DNA of 64,000 nucleotides from Streptomyces sp. TLI_146 (GCF_002846415.1 NZ_PJMX01000001.1:3658001-3722000); one strand, 5' to 3'; counted from the first letter of the stretch, positions 1 to 10,426 are shown. Numbers and translations: made by a program. The notes: generated from the letters alone by a model not told the origin.

Positions 1-1244
1 GCGATCAGGACCACCGGCACCGCGGGCCACAGCGGCATCCGCCAGGCGGCGGTCTCGCGGTGCGAGCCGCGGCGGCTGAGCAGCGCGGCGACCGCGACCA
101 GCAGGTACATACCGGTGACCGAAACGCCGGTCACGCCGTACAGGGTGTCGAGGTTGACGAAGCAGAGGGCGGCTCCCGGGACGCCGACCAGGAGGGTGGC
201 GACCCACGGGGAGCCGAACCGGCCCAGCCGGGACAGGCCGCGGTTGACCGGCTCGGGCCAGGCCTTGTCGCGGGCCGAGGCGAACAGGACGCGGGAGTTC
301 TGGATGACCATCACGATGCCCGCGTTGACGATGGCGAGGGCCACGCAGAGGCTGACGAAGGTGCCGACGGCCGAGTTGGACCAGGCGGTGACCATGCCGC
401 TGATGTCGCCGGAGGTGAGCGCCGTGAGGTCGGCGGCGCCCAGGGTGATGGCGATGACGGGGACGAGGATGACGGCGGTCGAGATGGCGAGGGTGGCGAG
501 CACGGTCCGGGCCACGTTGCGGCGCGGGTGCTCCAGCTCCTCGGAAAGGTAGACGGCGGTCGAGAAGCCCTGGGTGATGAAGAGGGCGATGGCGAGTCCG
601 GAGACCACCATCATCGCGGTGACCGTGGAGTGCGTACCGCCGTCCCCGGCGACCGTGCCGTGGACGAGGGAGGAGGCGCCGCGGTGGCTGTGGGAGAAGC
701 CCAGTACGGCGACGACGGCCGCGGCGACGACTTCGAGCACCAGGAAGATGCCGGTGATCCAGGCGTTGGCCCGCAGGTCGAGCAGTCCGGCGAGGGTGGC
801 GAGCAGCATCACGCCGCCGCCGGCGACCGGCGCCGGGATGTGGACGAGCGGGGCCAGGTAGTCGGCCGTGCCCATGGCGATGACCGGCGGGACGATCATC
901 ACCACGAGCAGCGAGAGGACGAACACCAGCCAACCCGCGAGCCGTCCGGCGAGCGTCGAGACCATCGCGTACTCGCCGCCCGCGCTGGGGATGAGGGTGC
1001 CCAGCTCCGAGTAGCAGAACGCGACGCCGATACAGAGCAGCGAGCCGATCGCGATGGTCAGCGCGGTGTACGTGCCGAGGCTGGAGAACAGGTCCGGCAC
1101 GACCACGAAGAGGGTCGACGCGGGCGTCACGCAGGAGAGCGTGAGCAGGGTCCCGCCCACGACGCCGATGGAACGCTTGAGTTTCTTGGGGGCCTCGCCC
1201 GTGGCCGGGGAGAGTACGTGGGGCGGGCTGAGCGTTTCGGTCAT
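1..1244 (-). CDS. APC-superfamily amino acid permease (C-terminus cut by window edge)
   Basis: About 414 codons of a multi-pass membrane transporter run from an ATG at 1244 off the left edge. The product opens with a short cytoplasmic tail (MTETLSPPHV) and then continuous hydrophobic segments. The first of these contains GGTLLTLSCVTPASTLF, and a later stretch, PSAGGEYAMVSTLAGRLAGW, matches the conserved TM3 region of amino acid/polyamine permeases. About ten membrane spans are visible before the cut. It probably imports an amino acid or amine by proton symport; the substrate cannot be read from sequence. It lies downstream of mmsA on the same strand but is separated by a strong terminator and about 440 bases, so it should have its own promoter. 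Family assignment is secure; substrate is unknown. Confidence 0.85.
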   Translation of the reverse strand, partial: MTETLSPPHVLSPATGEAPKKLKRSIGVVGGTLLTLSCVTPASTLFVVVPDLFSSLGTYTALTIAIGSLLCIGVAFCYSELGTLIPSAGGEYAMVSTLAGRLAGWLVFVLSLLVVMIVPPVIAMGTADYLAPLVHIPAPVAGGGVMLLATLAGLLDLRANAWITGIFLVLEVVAAAVVAVLGFSHSHRGASSLVHGTVAGDGGTHSTVTAMMVVSGLAIALFITQGFSTAVYLSEELEHPRRNVARTVLATLAISTAVILVPVIAITLGAADLTALTSGDISGMVTAWSNSAVGTFVSLCVALAIVNAGIVMVIQNSRVLFASARDKAWPEPVNRGLSRLGRFGSPWVATLLVGVPGAALCFVNLDTLYGVTGVSVTGMYLLVAVAALLSRRGSHRETAAWRMPLWPAVPVVLI

Positions 1245-1687
1245 CGAGGGTGCGTCCGATCGGCGGGTTGCGTGGATGCTGAGCGGGGAGCGCTATCGAC
1301 CTCCGGGTGGTGCTCGCGGGGCCCGTCCGGCCCCGGTGGTGAGTGGTGGGTCGCTCCCGGGCCGCCATTTCAATCTCCGCGCGATCCGCAGGTCAATAGC
1401 TGTTCACCTACGGAATTCGTCGCTCCGGCACCCTTCTGGCACTGATACGGCGTTAAGAGCGCAATAAAAACGCGTGTTCCGGCGGTACGGGAACCGCAGC
1501 CTCCGCGCTGAGAAAGTTTGCGGAATTCCGAATACCGGAACGCTCTGGCACCCCGTGCCAGGCCTTCCGGTTACCCCCGGTCACCGCCGTACGCCAGCCG
1601 GTGCGCGGCCAGGGCCCGCCCCCGCAAACGCGGACGGCCGCGGAGCCCCTTCCCAGGGGTCCGCGGCCGTCCCGAACGGGCCGTACG
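1245..1687. other. Gene-free gap between permease and mmsA
   Basis: This 443-base gap contains the mmsA terminator (1632-1672) and the upstream region of the permease. A short inverted repeat, CTGGCAC-ccc-GTGCCAG, lies at 1545-1561. AT-richer sequence around 1440-1475 could hold the permease promoter, but I could not fix -35/-10 boxes. No convincing open reading frame is present. Confidence 0.5.
1632..1672 (-). terminator. Intrinsic terminator hairpin after mmsA
   Basis: Arms GGACGGCCGCGGA (left) and TCCGCGGCCGTCC (right), extended by GCCCCT/AGGGG with a one-base bulge, close on a small loop. The hairpin begins 16 bases past the mmsA stop codon. It lacks a long T-tract, as is usual in Streptomyces. 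It separates the inositol operon from the permease. Confidence 0.75.
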
Positions 1688-3190
<1,503 letters not shown>

Positions 3191-3202
3191 GACAGGAACT
3201 CC

Positions 3203-5083
3203 TTAGAGATGGCGGCGTCGGGCTGCGACTTGCCGGTCGTACTCCTCACGCGCCTCGACCGCCGACGAGCGGGTCGCGGTCTCGGCCACAGGAACATCCC
3301 ACCACGCCTGTGCCGGGGGCGGGCCCGACACAGTGTCTGCCGTTTCGGTCTCGACGTAGACACATGTGGGGCGGTCCGCCGCGCGGGCGGCCGCGAGGTC
3401 TTCGCGCAGGTCACGAACGGTCTTGGGGCGCAGTACGGCCATCCCCAGGGAGGCCGCGTTGGCTGCCAGGTCCACCGGCAGCGGCGCGCCCGTGTAGGTC
3501 CCGTCGGGCGCCTTGAAGCGGTACGCGGTGCCGTAGCGCTCGCCGCCCACCGAAGCCGACAGGCCGCCGATGGAGGCGTACCCGTGGTTCTGCAGGATCA
3601 CCACCTTGATGGGGATGTTCTCCTGCACCGCCGTGACGATCTCGGTGGGATTCATCAGATACGTGCCGTCGCCGACCAGCGCCCACACCGGACGGCCGGG
3701 CGCGGCGAGCGCCACCCCGATCGCCGCCGGGATCTCGTATCCCATGCAGGAGTAGCCGTACTCGACGTGGTACTGGTCGCGCGAGCGGGTCCGCCAGAGT
3801 TTGTGCAGGTCGCCGGGGAGCGAGCCCGCCGCGTTGATCAGGATGTCGTCGCCGGTGACCAACGTGTCGAGTACGCCCAGGACTTGGGCCTGGGTGGGGC
3901 GGGCGTCCTCGTCCTCGGGCGTGTACGCGGCGGTGACCCGGTCCTCCCAGGCGGCCTTCGCCTCGCCGTAGCCGGTCGTGTACGCGGGGGCGACGCGGTG
4001 CTCGCCGAGGGCGTCCGTGAGCGCTTCGAGGCCCGCGCGGGCGTCCGCGACGAGCTGGAGCGCGCCCAGCTTGTGGGCGTCGGCGCCGTTGACGTTGAGC
4101 CCGATGAAGCGGACGGACGGGTTCTGGAAGAGGGTCGAGGAGGCGGTGGTGAAGTCGGTCCAGCGGGTGCCGACCCCGAGGACGACATCGGCCTCGCGGG
4201 CGAGCGCGTCGGCCGTGGCGGTGCCGGTGTGGCCGATGCCGCCGACGTCGCAGGGGTGGTCGTGGGGCAGCGAGCCCTTGCCCGCCTGGGTGGACGCGAC
4301 CGGGATGCCGGTCCGCTCGGCGAAGCGGCGCAGGGCGTCCTCGGCGCGGGCGTGGTGCACCCCGCCGCCCGCGACGAGCAGCGGCCGGCGGGCGGCGCGC
4401 AGCAAGCCCACGGCCTCGTCGAGCTCGACCGGGTCCGGCTCCTGGGCGCGCACCCGCCACACCCGCCGCCGGAAGAACTCCTCGGGCCAGTCGTACGCCT
4501 GCGCCTGCACGTCCTGCGGCAGCGCCAGCGTGACCGCGCCGGTCCTGGCCGGGTCCGCGAGCACGCTCATCGCGGCGAGCGCGGCCGGGATCAGCGCCTC
4601 GGGCCGGGTGATCCGGTCGAAGTAGCGCGAGACCGGACGCAGACAGTCGTTGACCGACACATCGCCCGCGTACGGGACTTCGAGCTGCTGGAGGACCGGG
4701 TCGGCCGGGCGGGAGGCGAAGACGTCGCCGGGCAGCAGCAGGACCGGAAGGTGGTTGACCGTGGCCAGGGCCGCGCCCGTGACCAGGTTGGTGGCGCCCG
4801 GCCCGATCGAGGTGGTCACCGCGTGCGCCGAGAGCCGCCCCGACTGACGGGCGTAGCCGACGGCCGCGTGCACCATGGCCTGTTCGTTGCGGCCCTGGTG
4901 GTACGGCATGTCGCTGCCGGGCTCCAGGAGCGCCTGGCCGATCCCGGCGACGTTGCCGTGGCCGAAGATGCCCCAGGTGGCGGCGATCAGGCGCTGCTCG
5001 GTACCGGCGCGGGCCGTGTACTGGCGGGAGAGGAAGGCGAGCAGCGCCTGCGCGGTGGTCAGGCGCCTGGTCGTACCGCTCAT
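3203..5083 (-). CDS. iolD: 3D-(3,5/4)-trihydroxycyclohexane-1,2-dione hydrolase
   Basis: This 626-residue ThDP-dependent enzyme opens the cyclohexane ring in inositol catabolism, giving 5-deoxy-glucuronate. An N-terminal pyrimidine-binding domain carries the catalytic Glu in GRNEQAMVHAAVGYARQ. The C-terminal ThDP/Mg motif begins ALVGDGTYLMNPTEI and ends ILQNHGY. MSGTTRRLTTAQALL at 5083 is chosen as the start because its ATG overlaps the iolB stop in an ATGA junction, and because upstream in-frame sequence is antisense-like arginine-rich noise. Length and motif order match IolD rather than acetolactate synthase. It is translationally coupled to iolB and precedes mmsA. Confidence 0.93.
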   Translation of the reverse strand: MSGTTRRLTTAQALLAFLSRQYTARAGTEQRLIAATWGIFGHGNVAGIGQALLEPGSDMPYHQGRNEQAMVHAAVGYARQSGRLSAHAVTTSIGPGATNLVTGAALATVNHLPVLLLPGDVFASRPADPVLQQLEVPYAGDVSVNDCLRPVSRYFDRITRPEALIPAALAAMSVLADPARTGAVTLALPQDVQAQAYDWPEEFFRRRVWRVRAQEPDPVELDEAVGLLRAARRPLLVAGGGVHHARAEDALRRFAERTGIPVASTQAGKGSLPHDHPCDVGGIGHTGTATADALAREADVVLGVGTRWTDFTTASSTLFQNPSVRFIGLNVNGADAHKLGALQLVADARAGLEALTDALGEHRVAPAYTTGYGEAKAAWEDRVTAAYTPEDEDARPTQAQVLGVLDTLVTGDDILINAAGSLPGDLHKLWRTRSRDQYHVEYGYSCMGYEIPAAIGVALAAPGRPVWALVGDGTYLMNPTEIVTAVQENIPIKVVILQNHGYASIGGLSASVGGERYGTAYRFKAPDGTYTGAPLPVDLAANAASLGMAVLRPKTVRDLREDLAAARAADRPTCVYVETETADTVSGPPPAQAWWDVPVAETATRSSAVEAREEYDRQVAARRRHL

Positions 5084-5901
5084 CGGTAGCCCTCCGAGTG
5101 ATCGGGGTGGAAGCGGATGCGCCAGACGCGTTCCTCGCCCGGGCCCGCCATCACGTTGAGGTAGTACATGGGGTGGCCGGGCGCGGCGATGGAGGGGCCG
5201 TGCCAGCCGTCGGGAACGAGGACGGCGTCGCCGGTGCGGACCTCGGCGAGGACATCGGCGCCGCCGGGTCGCGACGGCGAGACGCGCTGGTAGCCGAAGC
5301 CCCGCTCGGTCGCGAACTCGAAGTAGTAGATCTCCTCCAGCTCCGACTCCTGCCCGGGGACGTGCTCGTCGTGCTTGTGGGGCGGGTAGGAGGACCAGTT
5401 GCCGCCCGGCGTGATCACCTCGACGGCGATCAGCCGGTCGCAGTCGAAGGTGTCGGCGGCGGCGAGGTTGCGGACCTCGCGGGCGCTGACGCCCGAGCCG
5501 CGCCGTTCGACGGGCACCTCCGGCGCGGGGCCGTGACGAGCGGGGAGTCGGCGCTCGCATCTCGCTCCTGCCAGGGCGAAGCGGCCTCCCGCGCCGGAGG
5601 CGATCTGTGCGTGGGCGTCACGCGGGAGGTACGCGAAGTCGGTGACTCCGGCGAACACGCTCTCCCTGCCCAGCAGTTCCATGGTCCGGTCTTCTACGTG
5701 TACCGTACAGCCACCTTGGAGGGGCAGCAGGATCCACTCGCTGTCACCCGTGGCGAAGGCATGGCTGGCGCCCGGCGCCAGCTCCAGCACGCGCAGCCCC
5801 GAGTAGCCCCAGCCGGCCCGCCCGGGGCCGATGTCGAGGGCGTACGCCTCGCGGGAGGTGGTTCCGGCCCGTACGAACAGCTCGTCCTTGTGCTCGTCCA
5901 T
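5080..5901 (-). CDS. iolB: 5-deoxy-glucuronate isomerase
   Basis: This 273-residue bicupin-type isomerase converts 5-deoxy-glucuronate to 2-deoxy-5-ke-to-gluconate (the 5-dehydro form) in the inositol pathway. The segment SSYPPHKHDEHVPG, followed by ELEEIYYFEF, holds the metal-binding His/Glu cluster expected for IolB; FHPDHSEGYR forms the end. The ATG is preceded by AGGGAGGAGG. It begins 9 bases after the upstream aldolase gene stop and overlaps iolD by four bases, so it is the middle gene of the minus-strand operon. Length matches the family. Confidence 0.93.
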   Translation of the reverse strand: MDEHKDELFVRAGTTSREAYALDIGPGRAGWGYSGLRVLELAPGASHAFATGDSEWILLPLQGGCTVHVEDRTMELLGRESVFAGVTDFAYLPRDAHAQIASGAGGRFALAGARCERRLPARHGPAPEVPVERRGSGVSAREVRNLAAADTFDCDRLIAVEVITPGGNWSSYPPHKHDEHVPGQESELEEIYYFEFATERGFGYQRVSPSRPGGADVLAEVRTGDAVLVPDGWHGPSIAAPGHPMYYLNVMAGPGEERVWRIRFHPDHSEGYR

Positions 5902-5910
5902 GCCTCCTCC

Positions 5911-6810
5911 CTACCCCCTCAGCAGCCCGGCGGCGGTGTCGACCGCGCCCGCCACGTCGCCGTCGGCCGGATAGAGCAGGGTGCGCCCGGCCACCAGGCC
6001 CTGCACGGTGGGCAGTCGCAGCGCGCCGCGCCACTTCTCGTACGCCGCCTCCTGTTCCCCCGGCGTCTTGCCGATGTCCCCGCCGAGCAGCACGGCGGGC
6101 AGCGTGGTGGTCGCCATCACCCGGGCCATGTCGTCCGGGTCCTCGGTGACGGGCACCTTCAGCCAGGTGTACGCCGAGGTCCCGGCCAGTCCGGAGGCGA
6201 TGGCGAGCGAGCGCGTGACCGCGTCCGCGCTGAGATCGTTGCGCAGCCGTCCGTCGCGCCGGTGACAGATGAACGGCTCCACGAAGACGGGGAGCCGACG
6301 CTCCGCCATCTCGTCGATGGCGCGGGCCGCCGAGTGCAGCGTGTTGAGCGAGCCGGGGTCGTCGTAGTCGACCCGCAGCAGCAGCTTGCCCGCGTCGAAG
6401 CCCAGCCGGGCGAGGTCCTGGGCCCGGTGGCCGGTGAAGCGGTCGTCCAGCTCGAAGGACGCCCCGGCGAGCCCGCCCCGGTTCATCGACCCCATGACGA
6501 CCTTGTCCTCCAGGGCCCCGAGCAGCAGCAGGTCCTCCAGGATGTCGGCGCTGGCCAGCACCCCGTCGACGCCGGGCCGGGACAGTGCGAGGCAGAGCCG
6601 TTCGAGCAGGACGGAGCGGTCGGCCATGGCGAAGGCGTCGTCGCCGACGCCCAGCGCGCCGCGCGCCGGGTGGTCGGCCGCGATGATCAGGAGCCGCCCG
6701 GCGCCCCGCACGAGCGGGCGCCGACCGCGCCGGGCGGCGGCTTCGGCGACGGCCTCGGGGTTGCGGGTGCGCACCCGGGCGAGGTCGCCGGGGCTGATGC
6801 GGATGCTCAC
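5911..6810 (-). CDS. Cgl0158-type TIM-barrel aldolase (candidate IolJ step)
   Basis: This 299-residue protein resembles the Cgl0158/deoxyribose-phosphate aldolase-like barrels encoded in actinobacterial inositol clusters. Visible signatures are LLIIAADHPARGALG near residue 40, GVLASADILEDLLLLG, MGSMNRGGLAGASFE, and WLKVPVTED with a candidate Schiff-base lysine. The GTG start is fixed by a GTGA overlap with the iolC stop. In the pathway the remaining step is cleavage of 2-deoxy-5-keto-gluconate 6-phosphate to DHAP plus malonate semialdehyde, normally done by IolJ. No class II IolJ is visible here, so this gene is the natural candidate. That function is inferred from position. Confidence 0.8.
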   Translation of the reverse strand: MSIRISPGDLARVRTRNPEAVAEAAARRGRRPLVRGAGRLLIIAADHPARGALGVGDDAFAMADRSVLLERLCLALSRPGVDGVLASADILEDLLLLGALEDKVVMGSMNRGGLAGASFELDDRFTGHRAQDLARLGFDAGKLLLRVDYDDPGSLNTLHSAARAIDEMAERRLPVFVEPFICHRRDGRLRNDLSADAVTRSLAIASGLAGTSAYTWLKVPVTEDPDDMARVMATTTLPAVLLGGDIGKTPGEQEAAYEKWRGALRLPTVQGLVAGRTLLYPADGDVAGAVDTAAGLLRG

Positions 6811-7763
6811 GCCGCTCCCCCCGCCAGGACGCGCTCGACCTCGGCCGGGTACGGCATGGCGGAGGAGCAGGCGAGCCGGGACGCGACGATCGCGCCGGCG
6901 GCGTTCGCGTACCGCGTCAGCCGCTCGGTGTCCCAGCCCGCCAGCAGCCCGTGGCAGAGCGCCCCGCCGAACGCGTCCCCGGCGCCTAGCCCGTTGACCA
7001 CCTCGACCGGGACGGGCGGCACCTCGGCGGCGCTCCCGTCCCGGTGGACGGCGAGCACCCCCTCGGGCCCCTGTTTGACGACGGCGAGCTCCACCCCGGC
7101 CGTGAGCAGCGCCCGGGCGGCGGCGTGCGGATCCCGCTCCCCGGTGGCCACTTCGCACTCGTCGAGGTTGCCGACGGCGACGGTGGCGTGGCGCAGGGCC
7201 TCGCGGTAGTACGCCCGCGCCTCCTTCTGATCCCGCCAGAACATCGGCCGCCAGTCGAGGTCGAAGACCGTGGTGCCCGTGCGGGCGCGGGCGGCCAGCG
7301 CCGACAGCGTGGTGGACCGGCTCGGCTCGACGCTCAGCCCCGTGCCCGTGACCCAGAAGATCCGCGCCGCCCGGACCGCGTCCAGGTCGAGGTCCGCCTC
7401 GTACAGCTCCAGGTCGGGGGCCTTGGGCTCGCGGTAGAAGTAGAGCGGGAAGTCGTCCGGCGGGAAGATCTCGCAGAAGGTGATCGGGGTCGCCAGGCCC
7501 GGCACGCTCTTCACCCAGCGCGCGTCGACCCCGAACTCGCCCAGCTCGGCGCGCAGATACTCCCCGAAGGGGTCCTCGCCGGTGCCGGTGATCACGGCTG
7601 TGCGGCGCCCGAGCCGGGCCGCCGCGACCGCCACGTTGGAGGGCGAGCCGCCGAGGAACTTGCCGAACGACGTTACCTTCGCGAGCGGCACGCCGGTCTG
7701 GAGCGGGTAGAGGTCCACCCCGATCCGCCCCATGGTGATCACGTCGTACGGAACCGCCTCCAT
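6807..7763 (-). CDS. iolC: 5-dehydro-2-deoxygluconokinase (PfkB family)
   Basis: This 318-residue PfkB-type sugar kinase phosphorylates 2-deoxy-5-keto-gluconate. The N-terminus MEAVPYDVITMGRIGVDLYP is typical of IolC. The PfkB signatures are FLGGSPSNVAVAAARLG near the N-terminus and NGLGAGDAFGGAL with the catalytic Asp near residue 250. The ATG at 7763 is preferred because AAGGGGA lies about seven bases upstream; in-frame ATG 7778 and GTG 7784 are alternatives that would add a few residues. It is the first gene of the minus-strand iol operon, and its stop overlaps the next gene. Confidence 0.92.
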   Translation of the reverse strand: MEAVPYDVITMGRIGVDLYPLQTGVPLAKVTSFGKFLGGSPSNVAVAAARLGRRTAVITGTGEDPFGEYLRAELGEFGVDARWVKSVPGLATPITFCEIFPPDDFPLYFYREPKAPDLELYEADLDLDAVRAARIFWVTGTGLSVEPSRSTTLSALAARARTGTTVFDLDWRPMFWRDQKEARAYYREALRHATVAVGNLDECEVATGERDPHAAARALLTAGVELAVVKQGPEGVLAVHRDGSAAEVPPVPVEVVNGLGAGDAFGGALCHGLLAGWDTERLTRYANAAGAIVASRLACSSAMPYPAEVERVLAGGAA

Positions 7764-7808
7764 GCACGTCCCCTTCATCGGCACCCCTGGGCCTGTCCGG
7801 AGGTCCCA

Positions 7809-7838
7809 GGTCTAGCCGCCCTTCCCTGGCCCTGTCAA
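7809..7838 (-). promoter_or_regulatory. Candidate promoter of the iolC-mmsA operon
   Basis: On the minus strand a perfect TTGACA (7838-7833) is followed after 18 bases by TAGACC (7814-7809), about 45 bases before the iolC ATG. A second TTGACA lies on the plus strand at 7867-7872, facing the iolE-like gene. The sequence between them (GTCC-N8-GGAC within 7845-7860) is a possible operator. No iol regulator gene is visible in the window. Confidence 0.5.
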
Positions 7839-7903
7839 TCTTTTGTCCTTACATTCGGACGTAGCCTTGACACCGTTCCGGCGCCCCCGGAAGGCTGGCT
7901 CCC

Positions 7904-8806
7904 ATGACGACGGCCAAGACTCGTATCCGGATCGGCTCGGCCCCCGACTCCTGGGGCGTCTGGTTTCCCGACGACCCCCGCCAGGTCCCCTGGACCCGCT
8001 TCCTCGACGAGGTCGCCGGGGCCGGATACGGCTGGATCGAGCTCGGACCGTACGGCTATCTGCCCACCGACCCGGCGCGCCTCGCCGACGAGACCGCGCG
8101 CCGCAACCTGCGCGTCTCGGCCGGGACCGTCTTCACCGGTCTGCACCACGGCCCGGCGGTGTGGGACACGACCTGGGAGCACGTCGCGGACGTGGCCGAG
8201 CTGACCCGGGCGACCGGCGCCGGGCACCTCGTGGTCATCCCGGCGTTCTGGCGCGACGACAAGACCGGCGAGGTCCTGGAGAGCTCGACGCTCACCGCCG
8301 CCCAGTGGCGCGACCTCGCCGCCCAGACCGAGCGGCTCGCCCGCGAGGTGCGCGAGCGGTACGGACTGCGGATCGTCGTCCATCCGCACGCCGACACCCA
8401 CATCGACAGCGAGGAGAACGTCGCCCGCTTCCTCGACGCCACCGACCCCGACCTGGTGAGCCTCTGCCTGGACACCGGGCACTACGCCTACTGCGGCGGC
8501 GACAGCGTCAAGCTGATCGAGACGTACGGGGAGCGGATCGGCTACCTCCACCTCAAGCAGGTGGACCCGGAGATCCTGGCCCAGGTGCACGCCGAGGAGC
8601 TGCCGTTCGGGCCCGCCGTGGCCCGGGGGGTGATGTGCGAGCCGCCCGCCGGGGTGCCCGCGCTGGAACCGGTGCTGGCCGCCGCGCAGGCGCTCGACGT
8701 CGACCTGTTCGCGATCGTGGAGCAGGACATGTACCCGTGCGACCCGGACCGCCCGCTGCCCATCGCCACCCGTACGCGCGCGTTCCTGCGCTCCTGCGGG
8801 GCGTGA
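7904..8806 (+). CDS. IolE/IolH-like sugar isomerase TIM barrel (candidate inosose dehydratase)
   Basis: This 300-residue xylose-isomerase-like TIM barrel begins [15 protein letters not shown], a start shared by inosose dehydratase-like proteins. Metal-ligand motifs are visible as [33 protein letters not shown] and AIVEQDMYP, so the barrel should bind a divalent cation. It diverges from the iolC operon and lies 4 bases before iolG, which supports dehydration of scyllo-inosose (the IolE reaction) or an accessory inosose isomerisation. Sequence alone does not separate IolE from IolH-type paralogues, so no symbol is given. Start ATG 7904 has AAGGCTGG-like purines upstream. Confidence 0.82.
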   Translation: MTTAKTRIRIGSAPDSWGVWFPDDPRQVPWTRFLDEVAGAGYGWIELGPYGYLPTDPARLADETARRNLRVSAGTVFTGLHHGPAVWDTTWEHVADVAELTRATGAGHLVVIPAFWRDDKTGEVLESSTLTAAQWRDLAAQTERLAREVRERYGLRIVVHPHADTHIDSEENVARFLDATDPDLVSLCLDTGHYAYCGGDSVKLIETYGERIGYLHLKQVDPEILAQVHAEELPFGPAVARGVMCEPPAGVPALEPVLAAAQALDVDLFAIVEQDMYPCDPDRPLPIATRTRAFLRSCGA

Positions 8807-8810
8807 CGCG

Positions 8811-9830
8811 ATGACCTCCGCACCGCTCGGGATCGCCGTCGTCGGCACCGGCAAGATGGGCGCCGACCACGTCCGCCGCCTCACCACCGTGATCGGCGGG
8901 GCCCGGGTCGCGGCCGTCGCCGACGTCGACGCGGAGCGCGCCAAGGCCGTCGCGGGCCCGATCGACGGCTGCGCCGCCCACACCGACCCGGCGGCCGCGA
9001 TGGCCGCGCCGGGCGTCGACGCGGTCCTGATCGCCGCCTCGGGCCCGGCCCACGAGCCCGCGCTCCTGGAGGCGTTCCGGCGCGGCCTGCCGGTCCTGTG
9101 CGAGAAGCCGCTCACCCCGGACCCGGGCGGGGCCCTGCGGGTCCTGGAGGCGGAGACCCGGCTCGGCCGCCGCCTGGTGCAGGTGGGGTTCATGCGGCGG
9201 TACGACGCGGAGTACGTACGGCTCAAGGCGCTGCTCGACGAGGGGGGGCTCGGGCGCCCGCTGTTCCTGCACTGCCGCCACCGCAACGCCTCCTCCCCCT
9301 CGTTCTTCACCACCGAGATGCTGATCCGCGACTCCGTGGTCCACGAGGTCGACGCGGCCCGCTGGCTGCTCGGCCAGGAGCTCACCGCCGTCCAGGTGCT
9401 CCGCCCGCGCCCGTCCTCGTACGCCCCGGAGGGCCTGGGCGACCCGCAGCTCGTGCTGTTCGAGACGGCCGGCGGCGCGGTCGTCGACGTCGAGATCTTC
9501 GTCAACTGCGGCTTCGGGTACGAGGTGCGCTGCGAGGCCGTCTGCGAGCGCGGCGCCGCCTCGACCGGCGCCGGGACCGGTCCGGTGGTCCGCTCCGGCG
9601 GGCGCTGGGGCGGCGAGATCCCGCAGGACTTCACGACCCGTTTCGCCGACGCGTACGACCGCGAGGTGCAGGCGTGGGTGGACGCCACCCGGCAGGGCCG
9701 TGTCGAGGGCCCGAGCACCTGGGACGGCTATATGGCGGCCGTGGTCTGCGAGGCGGGCGTACGGGCCCAGCGCTCGGGCGAGCGGGTGGCCGTGGAGCCG
9801 GCGGTGGGACGGCCGGGCCTGTACGCGTAA
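8811..9830 (+). CDS. iolG: Inositol 2-dehydrogenase (Gfo/Idh/MocA family)
   Basis: This 339-residue NAD-dependent dehydrogenase probably oxidises myo-inositol to scyllo-inosose. The Rossmann motif is [15 protein letters not shown] at residues 8-22. The family motif CEKPLTPD supplies the conserved Lys, and [16 protein letters not shown] carries the catalytic Asp/His pair. Start ATG 8811 lies four bases after the upstream stop, implying coupling. The last codons and the TAA stop lie in the first copy of a 36-base tandem duplication (9809-9880). The general family is certain; the inositol substrate is inferred from the cluster. Confidence 0.88.
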   Translation: MTSAPLGIAVVGTGKMGADHVRRLTTVIGGARVAAVADVDAERAKAVAGPIDGCAAHTDPAAAMAAPGVDAVLIAASGPAHEPALLEAFRRGLPVLCEKPLTPDPGGALRVLEAETRLGRRLVQVGFMRRYDAEYVRLKALLDEGGLGRPLFLHCRHRNASSPSFFTTEMLIRDSVVHEVDAARWLLGQELTAVQVLRPRPSSYAPEGLGDPQLVLFETAGGAVVDVEIFVNCGFGYEVRCEAVCERGAASTGAGTGPVVRSGGRWGGEIPQDFTTRFADAYDREVQAWVDATRQGRVEGPSTWDGYMAAVVCEAGVRAQRSGERVAVEPAVGRPGLYA

Positions 9831-9880
9831 CCGGCGGGACACAGACGGCCGGGCCTGTACGCGTCACCGGCGGGACACAG
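9809..9880. repeat. 36-bp tandem duplication across the iolG stop codon
   Basis: Two adjacent 36-base units (9809-9844, 9845-9880) begin ACGGCCGGGCCTGTACGCGT and end GGCGGGACACAG. They differ at one base only, A in copy 1 and C in copy 2, which is the middle base of the iolG stop (TAA versus TCA). Copy 2 therefore lies just outside the gene and would read on if the first stop were lost. Confidence 0.95.
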
Positions 9881-10177
9881 CCGCACGGATCGCCGCAGCC
9901 GTACGCGTAGGGAGCGCGCGGCTGCGGTTTAGCGCGCCCGGGGCGTGCCCCGCCCCCTCCCGGCCGCCCCATTCATCACCTGCGTCACAACCGTCCCCTT
10001 CACGTCACACATGTCTCCATTACGCGGGTCTTGCGTCACAGGGAGTCGACAGCCGCACCCCTGCCTTCACTCTCCGTCGTTCAACGGGCACAGGCTGAGT
10101 GATCGTCAAGTGCCCGCGCCCAGCTCCCCCGACGGCCGCCAGACCGCCGCTGCGGCGCACGCAGGGAGGTGCCCACC
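9831..10177. other. Gene-free gap between iolG and the small HTH gene
   Basis: This 347-base gap holds the second copy of the tandem duplication, then GC-rich sequence at 9910-9965 with weak inverted repeats (GGGGCGTGCCCC at 9940-9951) that may end iolG transcription. A less GC-rich stretch at 9965-10100 is a plausible promoter region for the downstream small gene. I saw no further coding sequence. Confidence 0.45.
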
Positions 10178-10381
10178 ATGACCGACCGACGGCTCTGGTC
10201 GTACAAGGAGATCGCCGCGCACATCCGGGTACAGCCGGACACGGTCCGCTCGTACCGCAAGCACGGGCTGCTGCCCCCGCCCGACACCGTCGAGAACGGC
10301 AAACCCTTCTGGTACGCCGACACCATCCGCACCTGGGTCGCACGCCGCCCGGGGAACCGGAGCCGTAGGGCCAACGACTGA
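10178..10381 (+). CDS. Small helix-turn-helix DNA-binding protein
   Basis: This 67-residue protein is almost entirely one MerR/excisionase-like winged HTH. SYKEIAAHIRVQPDTVRSYRKHG (read as two pieces, SYKEIAAHIRVQ and PDTVRSYRKHG) is the helix-turn-helix. LLPPPDTVENGKPFWYADTI resembles the wing with the Trp/Tyr pair typical of AlpA-like proteins. A basic tail follows (RRPGNRSRR). ATG 10178 is chosen over an in-frame GTG nine bases earlier because GGGAGG sits eight bases upstream of it. Such proteins occur in Streptomyces as stand-alone regulators. It lies just before the CsoR box, but no link to copper is shown. Function unknown. Confidence 0.75.
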   Translation: MTDRRLWSYKEIAAHIRVQPDTVRSYRKHGLLPPPDTVENGKPFWYADTIRTWVARRPGNRSRRAND

Positions 10382-10409
10382 CTGAGGAGGTGGAGGGGGT
10401 ACTGGATTA

Positions 10410-10426
10410 ATACCCCCTAGGGGTAT
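10410..10426 (+). promoter_or_regulatory. CsoR-type copper operator of copZA
   Basis: The 17-base inverted repeat ATACCCC-cta-GGGGTAT matches the C-tract/G-tract half-sites bound by the copper repressor CsoR in Streptomyces and Mycobacterium. It ends within a -10-like TATAAC (10424-10429), so binding would block RNA polymerase. It lies 85 bases before the copZ ATG. Confidence 0.85.
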
